64,000 bases of DNA from Herbaspirillum aquaticum (GTDB lineage: Bacteria > Pseudomonadota > Gammaproteobacteria > Burkholderiales > Burkholderiaceae_D): assembly GCF_002213425.1 (NCBI RefSeq), contig NZ_NJGV01000005.1, positions 62,001 through 126,000 on the forward strand. Reading direction: 5' to 3'. Positions 42,582 through 52,168 of this stretch are shown piece by piece. The stretch's first letter is position 1; each line of letters begins with the position of its first letter. Under the pieces are notes generated by a model, which had not been told where the DNA came from, did not search any database, and was given only the letters and a program-made list of their open reading frames with translations. The translations under genes were made by a program, and so were the position numbers.

Positions 42582-44849
42582 ATGAGCGTCGCCTTTCCTG
42601 ATCGCCTGATGCCAGGCTTGCCTTACCCCCTGGGCGCCACTTCCGATGGCCTGGGAGTCAATTTTGCGGTGTTTTCGGCCAATGCCACCCGCATGGATCT
42701 CTGCCTGTTCGACCCCTCCGGCAAGCGCGAACTCAAGCGCATCACCTTGCCGGAATGCACCGATGAAGTGTGGCACGGCTACCTGCCCGGCGCCGCTCCT
42801 GGCCTGGTCTACGGCTTCCGCGCCCACGGCCCTTACGAGCCCACCAAGGGCCATCGTTTCAATCCCAACAAGCTGCTGCTGGATCCGTACGCCAAGCGCC
42901 TGGTCGGCCAGGTGCGCTGGACCGATGCGCTCTACGGCTACCGCCTGCACTCGGCGCGTGCCGACCTGTCCTTTGATCGCCGCGACAGCGCCGCGGCCAT
43001 GCCCAAGGCCATGGTCACCGATGATGCCTTCGTGTGGGAACATGATCGCCTGCCGCAGGTGCCATGGAACAAGACCGTGATTTACGAAGCCCACGTCAAG
43101 GGCATCTCCAGGATGCGCGAAGACCTCCTGCCGCATGAGCGCGGCACCTTCGCCGCCTTGTCCGATCCGGCCTTCATCGACCACCTGCTGCGCCTGGGCG
43201 TGACCACCCTGGAGCTGATGCCGGTGCATGCCTTCCTGCAGGACAGCTTCCTGATCGAACGCGGCCTGTCCAACTACTGGGGCTACAGCACGCTGTCGTA
43301 TTTCGCCCCGGAGCCGTCCTACATGTCCATGGGCGACCCCAACGAACTGCGCATGGCGGTACGCCGCCTGCACAGCGCCGGTATCGAGGTGATTCTCGAC
43401 GTGGTCTACAACCACACCAGCTGCGGCAGCGAGCTCGGGCCCACGCTGTCTTTCCGTGGCCTCGACAATGCCAGCTACTTCCGGCTGCTGCCGGGGCAGG
43501 AGCGCTATCACATCAACGATACCGGCTGCGGCAATACCCTGAACCTGTCGCATCCGCGTGTCTTGCAGATGGTCATGGATTCGCTGCGCTACTGGGCGCA
43601 GTCCTTCCATATCGACGGTTTCCGCTTCGACCTCGGTTCCACCCTGGGGCGTGAGCCGCACGGCTTCGATCCGGGCTCGGGCTTCTTCGATGCGCTGCTG
43701 CAGGATCCGGTGCTGTCCAAGCTCAAGCTGATTTCAGAACCGTGGGACATCGGCCCCGGTGGCTACCAGCTGGGCAATCACCCGGCGCGTTTCGGCGAGT
43801 GGAACGACAAATTCCGCGACGACCTGCGCAAGTTCTGGAAGGGCGACGAAGCCATGCGCGGCGGCTTTGCCCAACGCATGCTGGGCTCGGCCGAACTGTT
43901 CGAACACAATCGCCGCAAGCCCTGGGCGACGGTCAACTTCATCGCTTCGCATGATGGCTTCACCCTGCGCGACCTGGTCAGCTACAACGGCAAGCACAAT
44001 GAGGCCAACGGCGAGAACAACAACGACGGCCACAACGACAACGCCAGCTACAACTGGGGCGCTGAAGGCGAGACCGATGATCCTGGCATCCAGGCCACCC
44101 GCGCCTGTGTGCAGCGCTCGATGCTGGCCTCCACGTTGCTGGCGCAGGGTACGCCGATGCTCCTGGCCGGTGACGAATTCAATCGCAGCCAGGGCGGCAA
44201 CAACAACGCCTATTGCCAGGACAACGAGATTTCCTGGATCAACTGGGAACAGGCCCGCTCGCCCGAGGGCGCCGCGCTGACCGCGTTCGTGGGCCGTGTG
44301 ACCGCGATCCGGCGTGATTTCGACGTCCTGCGCGCGAGCTACTTCCTGCATGGCAACCAGATGGTGGCCGATGGCTTGCCGGACGTGGCCTGGTTCGACG
44401 AATCGGCACAGCCCGTCACCAGCGAGGACTGGAACAATCCGGTGGCGCGCGCCATCACCCTGCAACTGGCCGGCAAGCGCCTGGAGCCGCACAAGCAACT
44501 CAGTTCGCGCCTGCATGACGCCGCCGGTACCGGCGCCGATGGGGCAGGCGACCCCCAGGAAGTGCCGCCCGATGTGTTGATGATCTTCGTCAATGCTGGT
44601 CACGAGCCGATCGAATTCAGCTTCCCGCGTACCGAGGGCGAGTACTTCCTGCTGCTCGACTGCGCCCAGCCCACCGGCATGCCGGAAGGCGAGGGTGGGC
44701 AGGTCACTGTTGACGGCAGCGCCAGCGTGCAGGTCCAGGCCCATACCTTGCAGGTATTTGCCAACCGGCCCTTGCACCTGTCCTCGGCCATCTATCCGCT
44801 GGCGGCCAATGAGTGGATCAAACGCAATGAATGGGGAGAACGCGCATGA
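42582..44849 (+). CDS. glgX: Glycogen debranching enzyme
   Basis: A 755-residue GH13 isoamylase-type enzyme: N-terminal CBM48 (GVNFAVFSANATRMDLCLFD), NYWGYSTLSYFAPEPSYMS, DVVYNHTSCGSE, nucleophile Asp in DGFRFDLGSTLGRE, acid Glu in LISEPWDIGPGGYQLG, NFIASHDGFTLRDLVSY, and the Asn-rich GENNNDGHNDNASYNWG loop characteristic of GlgX. It cleaves alpha-1,6 links in limit dextrins. Starts 2 bases after glgB and overlaps treZ by four bases. Confidence 0.95.
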   Translation: MSVAFPDRLMPGLPYPLGATSDGLGVNFAVFSANATRMDLCLFDPSGKRELKRITLPECTDEVWHGYLPGAAPGLVYGFRAHGPYEPTKGHRFNPNKLLLDPYAKRLVGQVRWTDALYGYRLHSARADLSFDRRDSAAAMPKAMVTDDAFVWEHDRLPQVPWNKTVIYEAHVKGISRMREDLLPHERGTFAALSDPAFIDHLLRLGVTTLELMPVHAFLQDSFLIERGLSNYWGYSTLSYFAPEPSYMSMGDPNELRMAVRRLHSAGIEVILDVVYNHTSCGSELGPTLSFRGLDNASYFRLLPGQERYHINDTGCGNTLNLSHPRVLQMVMDSLRYWAQSFHIDGFRFDLGSTLGREPHGFDPGSGFFDALLQDPVLSKLKLISEPWDIGPGGYQLGNHPARFGEWNDKFRDDLRKFWKGDEAMRGGFAQRMLGSAELFEHNRRKPWATVNFIASHDGFTLRDLVSYNGKHNEANGENNNDGHNDNASYNWGAEGETDDPGIQATRACVQRSMLASTLLAQGTPMLLAGDEFNRSQGGNNNAYCQDNEISWINWEQARSPEGAALTAFVGRVTAIRRDFDVLRASYFLHGNQMVADGLPDVAWFDESAQPVTSEDWNNPVARAITLQLAGKRLEPHKQLSSRLHDAAGTGADGAGDPQEVPPDVLMIFVNAGHEPIEFSFPRTEGEYFLLLDCAQPTGMPEGEGGQVTVDGSASVQVQAHTLQVFANRPLHLSSAIYPLAANEWIKRNEWGERA

Positions 44850-46747
44850 GTGCCCGCTTTTCCGTCAAGCTCCCCTTTGGCGCCCAGGTCACGGCGCCCG
44901 GCCAGGTGCGCTTTCGCGTGTGGGCGCCGGGCGCTGATGCGGTGTCCGTGGACATCGTCGGTCGCGGCCGCCTGCCGATGGCGGCCGAGGATCCGGCTGC
45001 TCCGGCCTGGTACGTCGTGGAGGCCGAGTGCGACCCGGGCGCACTGTACCGCTACGTGTTCCAGACCCGCGAGCAGGGTGAGGTCATCGCACCGGACCCG
45101 GCCTCGCGCGGGCAGGCCGGGGATGTCTTCGATCCCAGTGTGGTGATCGACCCGCAGTCCTACCTCTGGCAGCACCCCAACTGGCAGGGTCGCCCGTGGG
45201 AAGAGACCGTGCTCTATGAATTGCATCCGGGCGCGCTGGGCGGGTTCGCCGGCATCCAGCAACGCCTGGCCGAACTGGCCGAGCTGGGCATCACGGCCAT
45301 CGAGCTGATGCCGGTGGCGGAATTCCCGGGGGCCCACAACTGGGGCTACGACGGCGTGCTGCCGTTCGCCCCCGATGCCAGCTACGGGACCCCGGACCAG
45401 TTGAAGGCCCTCATCGATACCGCCCACGGGCTGGGGATGATGGTCTTCCTCGATGTGGTCTACAACCATTTCGGCCCCGACGGCAACTACCTGCACAGCT
45501 ATGCGCCGGACTTCTTCCGCCATGACATGAACACGCTGTGGGGCGCCACCATCGATTTCCGTCGACCGGAAGTCGCGGATTTCTTTACCCAGAACGCGCT
45601 GTACTGGTTGCAGGAATTTCGTTTCGATGGCCTGCGCCTGGATGCCGTGCACGCCATCTGCGAGCCCGACTGGCTGGTGGCGCTCGGCCAGCGCATCCGC
45701 GCCGAGATCGGCAGCGAACGTCACATTCACCTGGTGCTGGAGCATGACGGCAACGCCGCGCATCTGCTGGGCTACACCGCTGCCGTTGAAGCGGAAGCCG
45801 AAGTGGCCGGGATCGGCCAGGTACGGGAGCGTTCCAGCCATGTCTACGATGCGCAGTGGAACGACGATGCCCACCACGTCCTGCACGTGCTGCTCACCGG
45901 CGAGGAGAGCGGCTATTACAGCGCCTACGCGGAGGCGCCGGCCGAGAAGCTGGCGCGGTGCCTGCAACAGGGCTTTGTGTACCAGGGCGAGGTGTCGCCG
46001 TATTCCGGCGAGCCGCGTGGTGAGCCCAGCGCGGACCTGCCGCCCACCGCCTTCGTCAACTTCCTGCAGAACCACGACCAGATCGGCAACCGCGCCTTTG
46101 GCGAGCGGCTGACGGTGCTGGCGCATCCGATGGCCCTGCATGCCGCGCAGGCCTTGATCCTGCTGGCGCCGCAGGTGCCGATGCTGTTCATGGGGGAAGA
46201 ATTCTGCGCGGTGCAGCCTTTCCTGTATTTCACCAGCCATCGCGATGAAGAACTGGTGAAGGCCGTGCGGGAAGGGCGCCGCCGCGAGTTTGCGCGTTTC
46301 CCGCAATTCGCCGATCCAAAGCTGCTGGAACAGATTCCCGACCCCAACAGCTTTGCCACCTTCGTCTCCTCGATTCCCGAGCCCGGACCGGCCCCGGGAT
46401 CGGCGGCCTGCCTGCGGCGCGCTGCCGAGCTGCTGCACATCCGCAAGCTGCATATTGCGCCTTACCTGCGCGGTGCCAAAGCACTGGGTGCGCGTGCCAT
46501 CGGTCCCAAGGCCGTGCATGCACGCTGGCAGCTGGGCAATGGCAGCGTACTCAACATCACTGTCAATCTCGATGAGGCGCCGTTGCAGGAAGCGCTGGAA
46601 GACCTGGCCCAGCCAGCCGGAGCCGACGTGCTCTTCGACAGCGGCGGTGCGCTTGACGCCCTGGCAGGTGGGCGCTTCCCCGGGCATGCCATCCTGGCCC
46701 TGCGGGAGCCGCCGACGGCGCTCACTGAAACCGGGAGCGCCGCATGA
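44846..46747 (+). CDS. treZ: Malto-oligosyltrehalose trehalohydrolase
   Basis: A 633-residue GH13 enzyme: CBM48-like N-terminus VRFRVWAPGADAVSVDIVG, ELHPGALGGFAGIQQRL, HNWGYDGVLPFAPDASYG, nucleophile in DGLRLDAVHAICE, acid Glu in LVLEHDGNAAHLL, and NFLQNHDQIGNRAFGERL. It releases trehalose from maltooligosyltrehalose made by TreY. ATGA overlaps on both sides (with glgX and malQ). GGGGAGAA ribosome site. Confidence 0.95.
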   Translation: MSARFSVKLPFGAQVTAPGQVRFRVWAPGADAVSVDIVGRGRLPMAAEDPAAPAWYVVEAECDPGALYRYVFQTREQGEVIAPDPASRGQAGDVFDPSVVIDPQSYLWQHPNWQGRPWEETVLYELHPGALGGFAGIQQRLAELAELGITAIELMPVAEFPGAHNWGYDGVLPFAPDASYGTPDQLKALIDTAHGLGMMVFLDVVYNHFGPDGNYLHSYAPDFFRHDMNTLWGATIDFRRPEVADFFTQNALYWLQEFRFDGLRLDAVHAICEPDWLVALGQRIRAEIGSERHIHLVLEHDGNAAHLLGYTAAVEAEAEVAGIGQVRERSSHVYDAQWNDDAHHVLHVLLTGEESGYYSAYAEAPAEKLARCLQQGFVYQGEVSPYSGEPRGEPSADLPPTAFVNFLQNHDQIGNRAFGERLTVLAHPMALHAAQALILLAPQVPMLFMGEEFCAVQPFLYFTSHRDEELVKAVREGRRREFARFPQFADPKLLEQIPDPNSFATFVSSIPEPGPAPGSAACLRRAAELLHIRKLHIAPYLRGAKALGARAIGPKAVHARWQLGNGSVLNITVNLDEAPLQEALEDLAQPAGADVLFDSGGALDALAGGRFPGHAILALREPPTALTETGSAA

Positions 46748-49017
46748 ACGCCGCCCTGCGCCAGCGTTTCGGGGAAATGGCACCGTCCAGCCCGGCCGCG
46801 CCTGCCCCGATGAACGTAACTCCGGCTGAAAACGATTTATATCGTTTGGCAGAACGTGCCGGCATCGCCGTCCACTGGATCGATGCCTATGACCAACCAC
46901 AAGTGGTGCAGGACGATGCCCTGCGCGCCATCCTGGCTGCACTGGGCCTGCCCTGCGACAGTGCCGAAGACTGCCGCACCAGCCTGGCCCAGCTTGATCG
47001 CGAGCATGCGGTGGGGTACCTGCCGCCACTGCTCACCGGTGTGCAGCACCAGCCGGTGCAGTTGCCGGCCCACTCGCGCCTGCATGGTCTGTCCTGCCGT
47101 GTCGAGCTGGACAACGGCGCGCGCCTGACGCTGCTGATTTCGTCCGACCTCACCCAGCCGCCGACCTTGCCGGCCATCGACGTGCCGGGCTATCACCGCC
47201 TGCTGGTGGCGGGCCACATCCTGACACTGGCCATTGCGCCGCAGCGCTGCTACACCATCGCCGATGCGCTGGCTGAACAGGGGCGGGAGCGTGGCTGGGC
47301 ACTGGCCGTGCAAGTCTACGGCCTGCGCAGCGAGAGCCTCAAGGAGGCCCGCAAGGTCTACGGCGACGGCGGCCTCGGCCACTTCGGCGCCTTGGCCGAG
47401 CTGGCCCCGATGGCGGCGCAATACGGGGCCGCCGCACTGGCCATGTCGCCGGTGCATGCGATGTTTGCCGCCGACCCGGGCCGCAGCAGTCCTTATTCGC
47501 CGTCCAGCCGCCTGTTCCTCAATCCTTTTCTGATCGACCCGGCCGGCATCCTCGGCGCCGACGCGCAAGCCCAGGTCCTGGCCGAGGGCGGCGCCGAAAT
47601 GATTGCCACCCATGAACGCCTGCAGCAAGCCGGGCTGATCGACTGGGCGCGCGCCGCTGCCCATCGGATGTCCCTGCTGCGCCGTCTCCATGCGCTGTTC
47701 CGCACGGAACATGCCGACGACGTGAAGCAGCAGGCGGCCTTCGCGGCCTTCCAGCTGGATGGGGGCGCTGCCCTGCGCGCGCATGCCTTGTTCGAAGCCT
47801 ACAGCCATCACCTGAGCAGCCAGGGCGTGCCCGGCTGCTGTGACTGGCGCCAGTGGGGCGAAGCCGGTCGTCATCCGGATACCCCCGAGATGCAGGCCTT
47901 CGCGGCCGAGCATGCGGGTGAGATCGAGTTCCACTTGTTCCTGCAGTGGCAGGCTGCGCGCCAGCTGGCCCAGGCCCAGGAGAATGCGCGCCAGGCGGGC
48001 ATGCCCATCGGCCTGATCGCTGATCTCGCCGTGGGCGCCGATAACGGCGGCAGCCAGGCCTGGAGTCACCAGGACGAAATCGCCGCCGGCCTGACCGTAG
48101 GCGCACCGCCTGACCGCCTGGCCCCGCAAGGCCAGAACTGGGGCCTGGGAGCGTTTTCGCCGCTGGCTTTGCGCCGCACCGGCTATCGCGGCTACCTCGC
48201 CATGCTGCGTGCCACCTTCGCCCAGGGCGGCGGTGTCCGCATCGACCACGTCCTGGGCCTGAACCGCTTGTGGCTGGTACCACAGGGGCGCGAGGCCGAT
48301 GCTGGCGCCTACGTCGCCTATCCGCAGCAGGACATGCTGCGCCTGATCGCGCTGGAGTCCTGGCGCCATCGCACGGTGGTCATCGGCGAAGACCTGGGAA
48401 CGGTGCCCCCCGGTTTCGATACGGTGCTGGACGAGGCTGGGGTGTCCGGCATTCGCGTGCTCTGGTTCCAGCGCGACAAAAAGGGTTTCCTGCCGCCCGC
48501 AGACTGGTCGCGCCAGGCCATTGCTGTGACCACCACGCATGACCTGCCCACGGTAGCGGGCTGGTGGTCGGGCGCTGACCTGGCCTGGCGGGCGCGCCTG
48601 GGTCAGCTCGACCAAGGTTTGGCTGCGGCACAGGAGCAGCGCCGCCAGGAGCGCAGCCAGCTCTGGCAGGCGCTGGTGCAGCAGGGCTGGGCCAGCGGCC
48701 CGCTGCCTGAAGTGGCCCCTGCAGCGGTCGAGGCCGATGACGATGCGGCGCTGCTGGTTTCGCTGGAGGATTGCGGCATTGCCGTGGATGCCGCGCTCGA
48801 CTATGTGGCCGCTACCCCGGCACCGCTGGCCGTGGTGCCGGTAGAAGACATCCTGGGCCTGGCCCAGCAACCCAACCTGCCCGGCATGACCGAGCCACAC
48901 CCCAACTGGCGTCGCCGCCTGCCCGCAGACACGTCGCAGCTCTTCGCCGCCTATGCCGCCAAAGCCAGGCTGGAGCGGCTGCGCCGTGCGCGCGGCGGCA
49001 ACGCCAAGGAGATTTGA
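46744..49017 (+). CDS. malQ: 4-alpha-glucanotransferase (amylomaltase)
   Basis: A 757-residue GH77 enzyme. The catalytic segments are IGLIADLAVGADNGGSQAWS, GVRIDHVLGLNRLW (nucleophile Asp), IGEDLGTVPPGFDTVL (acid Glu), and TTHDLPTVAGWW. An N-terminal ~150-residue beta-rich extension is of the type found in proteobacterial MalQ. It disproportionates maltodextrins, lengthening short chains so that TreY can act. Overlaps treZ by four bases and treY by one. Confidence 0.93.
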   Translation: MNAALRQRFGEMAPSSPAAPAPMNVTPAENDLYRLAERAGIAVHWIDAYDQPQVVQDDALRAILAALGLPCDSAEDCRTSLAQLDREHAVGYLPPLLTGVQHQPVQLPAHSRLHGLSCRVELDNGARLTLLISSDLTQPPTLPAIDVPGYHRLLVAGHILTLAIAPQRCYTIADALAEQGRERGWALAVQVYGLRSESLKEARKVYGDGGLGHFGALAELAPMAAQYGAAALAMSPVHAMFAADPGRSSPYSPSSRLFLNPFLIDPAGILGADAQAQVLAEGGAEMIATHERLQQAGLIDWARAAAHRMSLLRRLHALFRTEHADDVKQQAAFAAFQLDGGAALRAHALFEAYSHHLSSQGVPGCCDWRQWGEAGRHPDTPEMQAFAAEHAGEIEFHLFLQWQAARQLAQAQENARQAGMPIGLIADLAVGADNGGSQAWSHQDEIAAGLTVGAPPDRLAPQGQNWGLGAFSPLALRRTGYRGYLAMLRATFAQGGGVRIDHVLGLNRLWLVPQGREADAGAYVAYPQQDMLRLIALESWRHRTVVIGEDLGTVPPGFDTVLDEAGVSGIRVLWFQRDKKGFLPPADWSRQAIAVTTTHDLPTVAGWWSGADLAWRARLGQLDQGLAAAQEQRRQERSQLWQALVQQGWASGPLPEVAPAAVEADDDAALLVSLEDCGIAVDAALDYVAATPAPLAVVPVEDILGLAQQPNLPGMTEPHPNWRRRLPADTSQLFAAYAAKARLERLRRARGGNAKEI

Positions 49018-51965
49018 TGCCAGACCATCCCGTAACGCCGGCGCGCTCCGGCATCCCGCGCGCCACCGCCCGGCTGCAATTGCACCGCGATTTTCGCTTC
49101 GAACAGGCGGCTGCAACGGTGCAGTACTACCACCGCCTCGGCATCAGCCACTTTTATCTATCGCCCATCCTGGTGGCGCGCCCCGGTTCCACCCACGGCT
49201 ATGACGTAGTCGATGCCACCCGCATCAATCCGGAACTGGGCGGCGAAGCCGGCCTGCGGCAGCTGCACCAGCGGCTGCGTGCGCAGGGCATGGGCCTGGT
49301 GGTCGACATCGTTCCCAACCATATGGCCGTGGGCCATCACAATGCCTGGTGGCAGGACGTCCTGCGCTGGGGGCGCACCAGCCGCCACGCCGAATGGTTC
49401 GACATCCATTGGGACAGCCCCGACCCCGCACTGAGCGGCAAGGTCTTGCTGCCTTTCCTGGGGCAGCCCTATGCCGAAGCGCTGGAAGCCGGTGAACTGG
49501 TCTTGCGCTTTGACACCGAACAAGGCGAGCTGCTGATCGCGCATCACGACAATTTTTTCCCGCTCGCCCCGACCGATTACGCAGCCGTGCTGGAGACGGC
49601 CGGCAGTGCCCGGCTGGCTGATGTGATCGCGGCTTTCGCCGCGCTCGATCCCGCCCAACCGGACAAGGATGTCCGCAGCGCGGCAGCCCGGGCGCAACTA
49701 CGCCATCTCGCAGCCGACCCCGATGCGCTGGCCGACATCGATGCCGCGCTGGCCGCATTTTCGGCCAGCCAGCCGCACGGCCGCAGCGCCATGCATCAGC
49801 TGCTGGAGCGCCAGCACTACCGCCTGGCCTACTGGCGCAATGCCGCCGACGAGATCAACTGGCGTCGCTTCTTCGAGGTCAGCGAACTGGTGGGCATGCG
49901 GGTAGAACGCGACGATGTCTTCGAGGCCATGCATGCCGAGATCTTCCGCCTCTACGCCGAAGGCATCATCGATGGGCTGCGCCTGGACCACATTGATGGC
50001 CTCACCGATCCCGCCACGTATTGCCTGCGCCTGCGCGAGCGTTTGCGGAGCCTGCGGCCGGATCATGAACCTTATGTGATCGCCGAGAAGATCCTTGCCG
50101 GTGACGAGGCCTTGCCGCCTGGCTGGCAGCTCGACGGCACTACCGGCTATGAATTCATGGACCAGTGCGCGGCGGTGCTGCACGATGGCGAAGGCGAGCC
50201 GGTATTGGACGAACTCTGGCGCGACATCGTCGGCGAACTGCCCGCCACCGCCGATCAACTGCAAAGCCACGGCCCGGGCGAGCTGTGCCATTTCCCGACC
50301 ATCGTGCAGGAAGCGCGGCGCAGCTTCCTGGTCCGCAACTTTGCGGCAGAATTCAATGCGCTCACGCTGTGCCTGCACCAGCTCGCACGCAGCGCTTCCC
50401 AGACGCGCGACCTGACGCTCATGTCCATTCGCCGCGCGGTGGCCGAGTTGCTGGTGCATTTCCCGGTCTATCGCACGTATGCGAATGCGCAGGGCATGCC
50501 CGCACAGGAGCGCGAACTGCTGGCGCAAACCGTGCAGAAGGCCAGCGCCAGCCTGCATGCAGCCGACCATGCCACGCTGCACGTGGTGGAGGGATGGCTG
50601 GGCGGCGACCTGCTGCAGGATGGCCGTGACCAGCATCGTCGCACCTTGCAGCTGCGCGCCATCGCCCGTTTCCAGCAGCTGACGCCGCCGCTGACGGCCA
50701 AGTCGATGGAAGACACGGCCTTCTACCGTTACGGCCGGCTGCTCTCGCGCAATGAGGTCGGGGCGGAGCCGGCCCACCTGGCCTTGCCGGTGGCGCACTT
50801 CCATCAACTGGCTGCACGGCGCGCCGCACAGACTCCCGCCAGCCTCCTGGCCACCGGCACGCATGACCACAAGCGTGGCGAAGATGCGCGCATGCGCCTG
50901 GCGGCGCTGTCCGAGATTGCCGAAGAGTGGTCTACGGTCCTGCGTCACTGGCATCAACTGAATGCGCCCATCGTGGCTGCGACTGCCGGCGAGCAGGGCG
51001 GCATCGACGCCGTGGATGAATGCATGCTGTACCAGACCCTCGTGGGTGCCTGGCCAGACGGCATGCGCGCCGGGGACGATGACCTCAGCGGGCTGGCCGA
51101 GCTGGCCGAGCGTGTCATTGCCTGGCAGCGCAAGGCCCTGCGGGAAGCCAAGCGCCGCAGTGACTGGGTGGTGCCGCAGACGGAATACGAAGCGGCCTGC
51201 GAGCGTTTCACGCGGGCGCTGCTGTGCGATCCGGGACTGGATCCGCGTCATCATCCTTTCCTCACCGAGCTGGAGGATTTCGTGCGGCGGCTGGCGCCGC
51301 TGGGCGCAGTCAACAGCCTGTCCCAGACAATGCTCAAGATGAGTTCGCCAGGCGTGCCCGATTTCTACCAGGGCAGCGAATTGTGGGACCTGAGCATGGT
51401 GGATCCGGACAATCGCCGTCCCGTCGACTTCGCGCTGCGTGAACGGCGCCTGGCCGATGCCGTCAGCCGTCCGGTATCCCTGCGTGACTGGCAGGGTGGC
51501 AGTGCCAAGCAGCAATTGATTCATGCAGTGCTGCAGTATCGGCGCGAACATGCGGATTTGTTCGCGCAGGGCCAGTACCTGCCGTTGGCCACGCATGGCA
51601 AGCTGGCGCGTCACGTGATCGCCTTTGCGCGGCTGCTGCCGGGCAAGGAGGGTGAGGCGGGCGATATCGAGGCTACCGTGGTGATCTGCACGCGCCTGGC
51701 CGGACACCTGCTGTCCTTTGAAGGGCGCCGTGAGGAAGCCTTGCCGCTGGTCTCGGCAGAGGCCTGGGGCGATACCCGCATCACGCTTCCGCAGGTGTTA
51801 TCGCACGCGGGCAGTGAGCTGCGCCAGTGGCGCAGCGTACTCACCAGCGGACAGGGCGGGCTGGAAGAGTGCGCCATGGCCGATGGAGCGCGTGGGGGCA
51901 GCATCGCGGTGGACGAGATCCTGGGCAGTCTGCCGGTGGAATTGCTGACGCTGCGCCTCAGTTGA
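49017..51965 (+). CDS. treY: Malto-oligosyltrehalose synthase
   Basis: A 982-residue GH13 enzyme that converts the reducing-end alpha-1,4 link to an alpha,alpha-1,1 link. Marks: TARLQLHRDFRFEQAAATVQ, YYHRLGISHFYLSPILVARP, STHGYDVVDATRINPELGGE, VVDIVPNHMAVGHHNAWWQD, catalytic DGLRLDHIDGLTDPATY and VIAEKILAGDEALP, and GTHDHKRGEDARMRLA, followed by the long C-terminal part. The ATG overlaps the malQ stop by one base (TGATG) with AAGGAG upstream. End of the operon proper; a hairpin follows. Confidence 0.95.
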   Translation: MPDHPVTPARSGIPRATARLQLHRDFRFEQAAATVQYYHRLGISHFYLSPILVARPGSTHGYDVVDATRINPELGGEAGLRQLHQRLRAQGMGLVVDIVPNHMAVGHHNAWWQDVLRWGRTSRHAEWFDIHWDSPDPALSGKVLLPFLGQPYAEALEAGELVLRFDTEQGELLIAHHDNFFPLAPTDYAAVLETAGSARLADVIAAFAALDPAQPDKDVRSAAARAQLRHLAADPDALADIDAALAAFSASQPHGRSAMHQLLERQHYRLAYWRNAADEINWRRFFEVSELVGMRVERDDVFEAMHAEIFRLYAEGIIDGLRLDHIDGLTDPATYCLRLRERLRSLRPDHEPYVIAEKILAGDEALPPGWQLDGTTGYEFMDQCAAVLHDGEGEPVLDELWRDIVGELPATADQLQSHGPGELCHFPTIVQEARRSFLVRNFAAEFNALTLCLHQLARSASQTRDLTLMSIRRAVAELLVHFPVYRTYANAQGMPAQERELLAQTVQKASASLHAADHATLHVVEGWLGGDLLQDGRDQHRRTLQLRAIARFQQLTPPLTAKSMEDTAFYRYGRLLSRNEVGAEPAHLALPVAHFHQLAARRAAQTPASLLATGTHDHKRGEDARMRLAALSEIAEEWSTVLRHWHQLNAPIVAATAGEQGGIDAVDECMLYQTLVGAWPDGMRAGDDDLSGLAELAERVIAWQRKALREAKRRSDWVVPQTEYEAACERFTRALLCDPGLDPRHHPFLTELEDFVRRLAPLGAVNSLSQTMLKMSSPGVPDFYQGSELWDLSMVDPDNRRPVDFALRERRLADAVSRPVSLRDWQGGSAKQQLIHAVLQYRREHADLFAQGQYLPLATHGKLARHVIAFARLLPGKEGEAGDIEATVVICTRLAGHLLSFEGRREEALPLVSAEAWGDTRITLPQVLSHAGSELRQWRSVLTSGQGGLEECAMADGARGGSIAVDEILGSLPVELLTLRLS

Positions 51966-51977
51966 TCTGACGATGCA

Positions 51978-52009
51978 AGCGTCCCGGGGCGATGCAGGCT
52001 CGGGACGCT
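51978..52009 (+). terminator. Hairpin after treY
   Basis: AGCGTCCCG and CGGGACGCT form a 9-bp stem with a 14-base loop, 12 bases after the treY stop. No T-run, so termination may be partial and allow some read-through into pgi. Confidence 0.45.
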
Positions 52010-52168
52010 CCGGTTTCGGTCAGCTGATCGCGTGAATCATTTGCGGTTTCCGCTTTTCCTACATGGGAAAGTGCCGCCGTCCGATGTCACGTCATTGACG
52101 CACACCACTACCATGTGGCGATACCGGCATTCCATCCGGATCTGCCATGTCGTACAAGGAGTTTGCGC

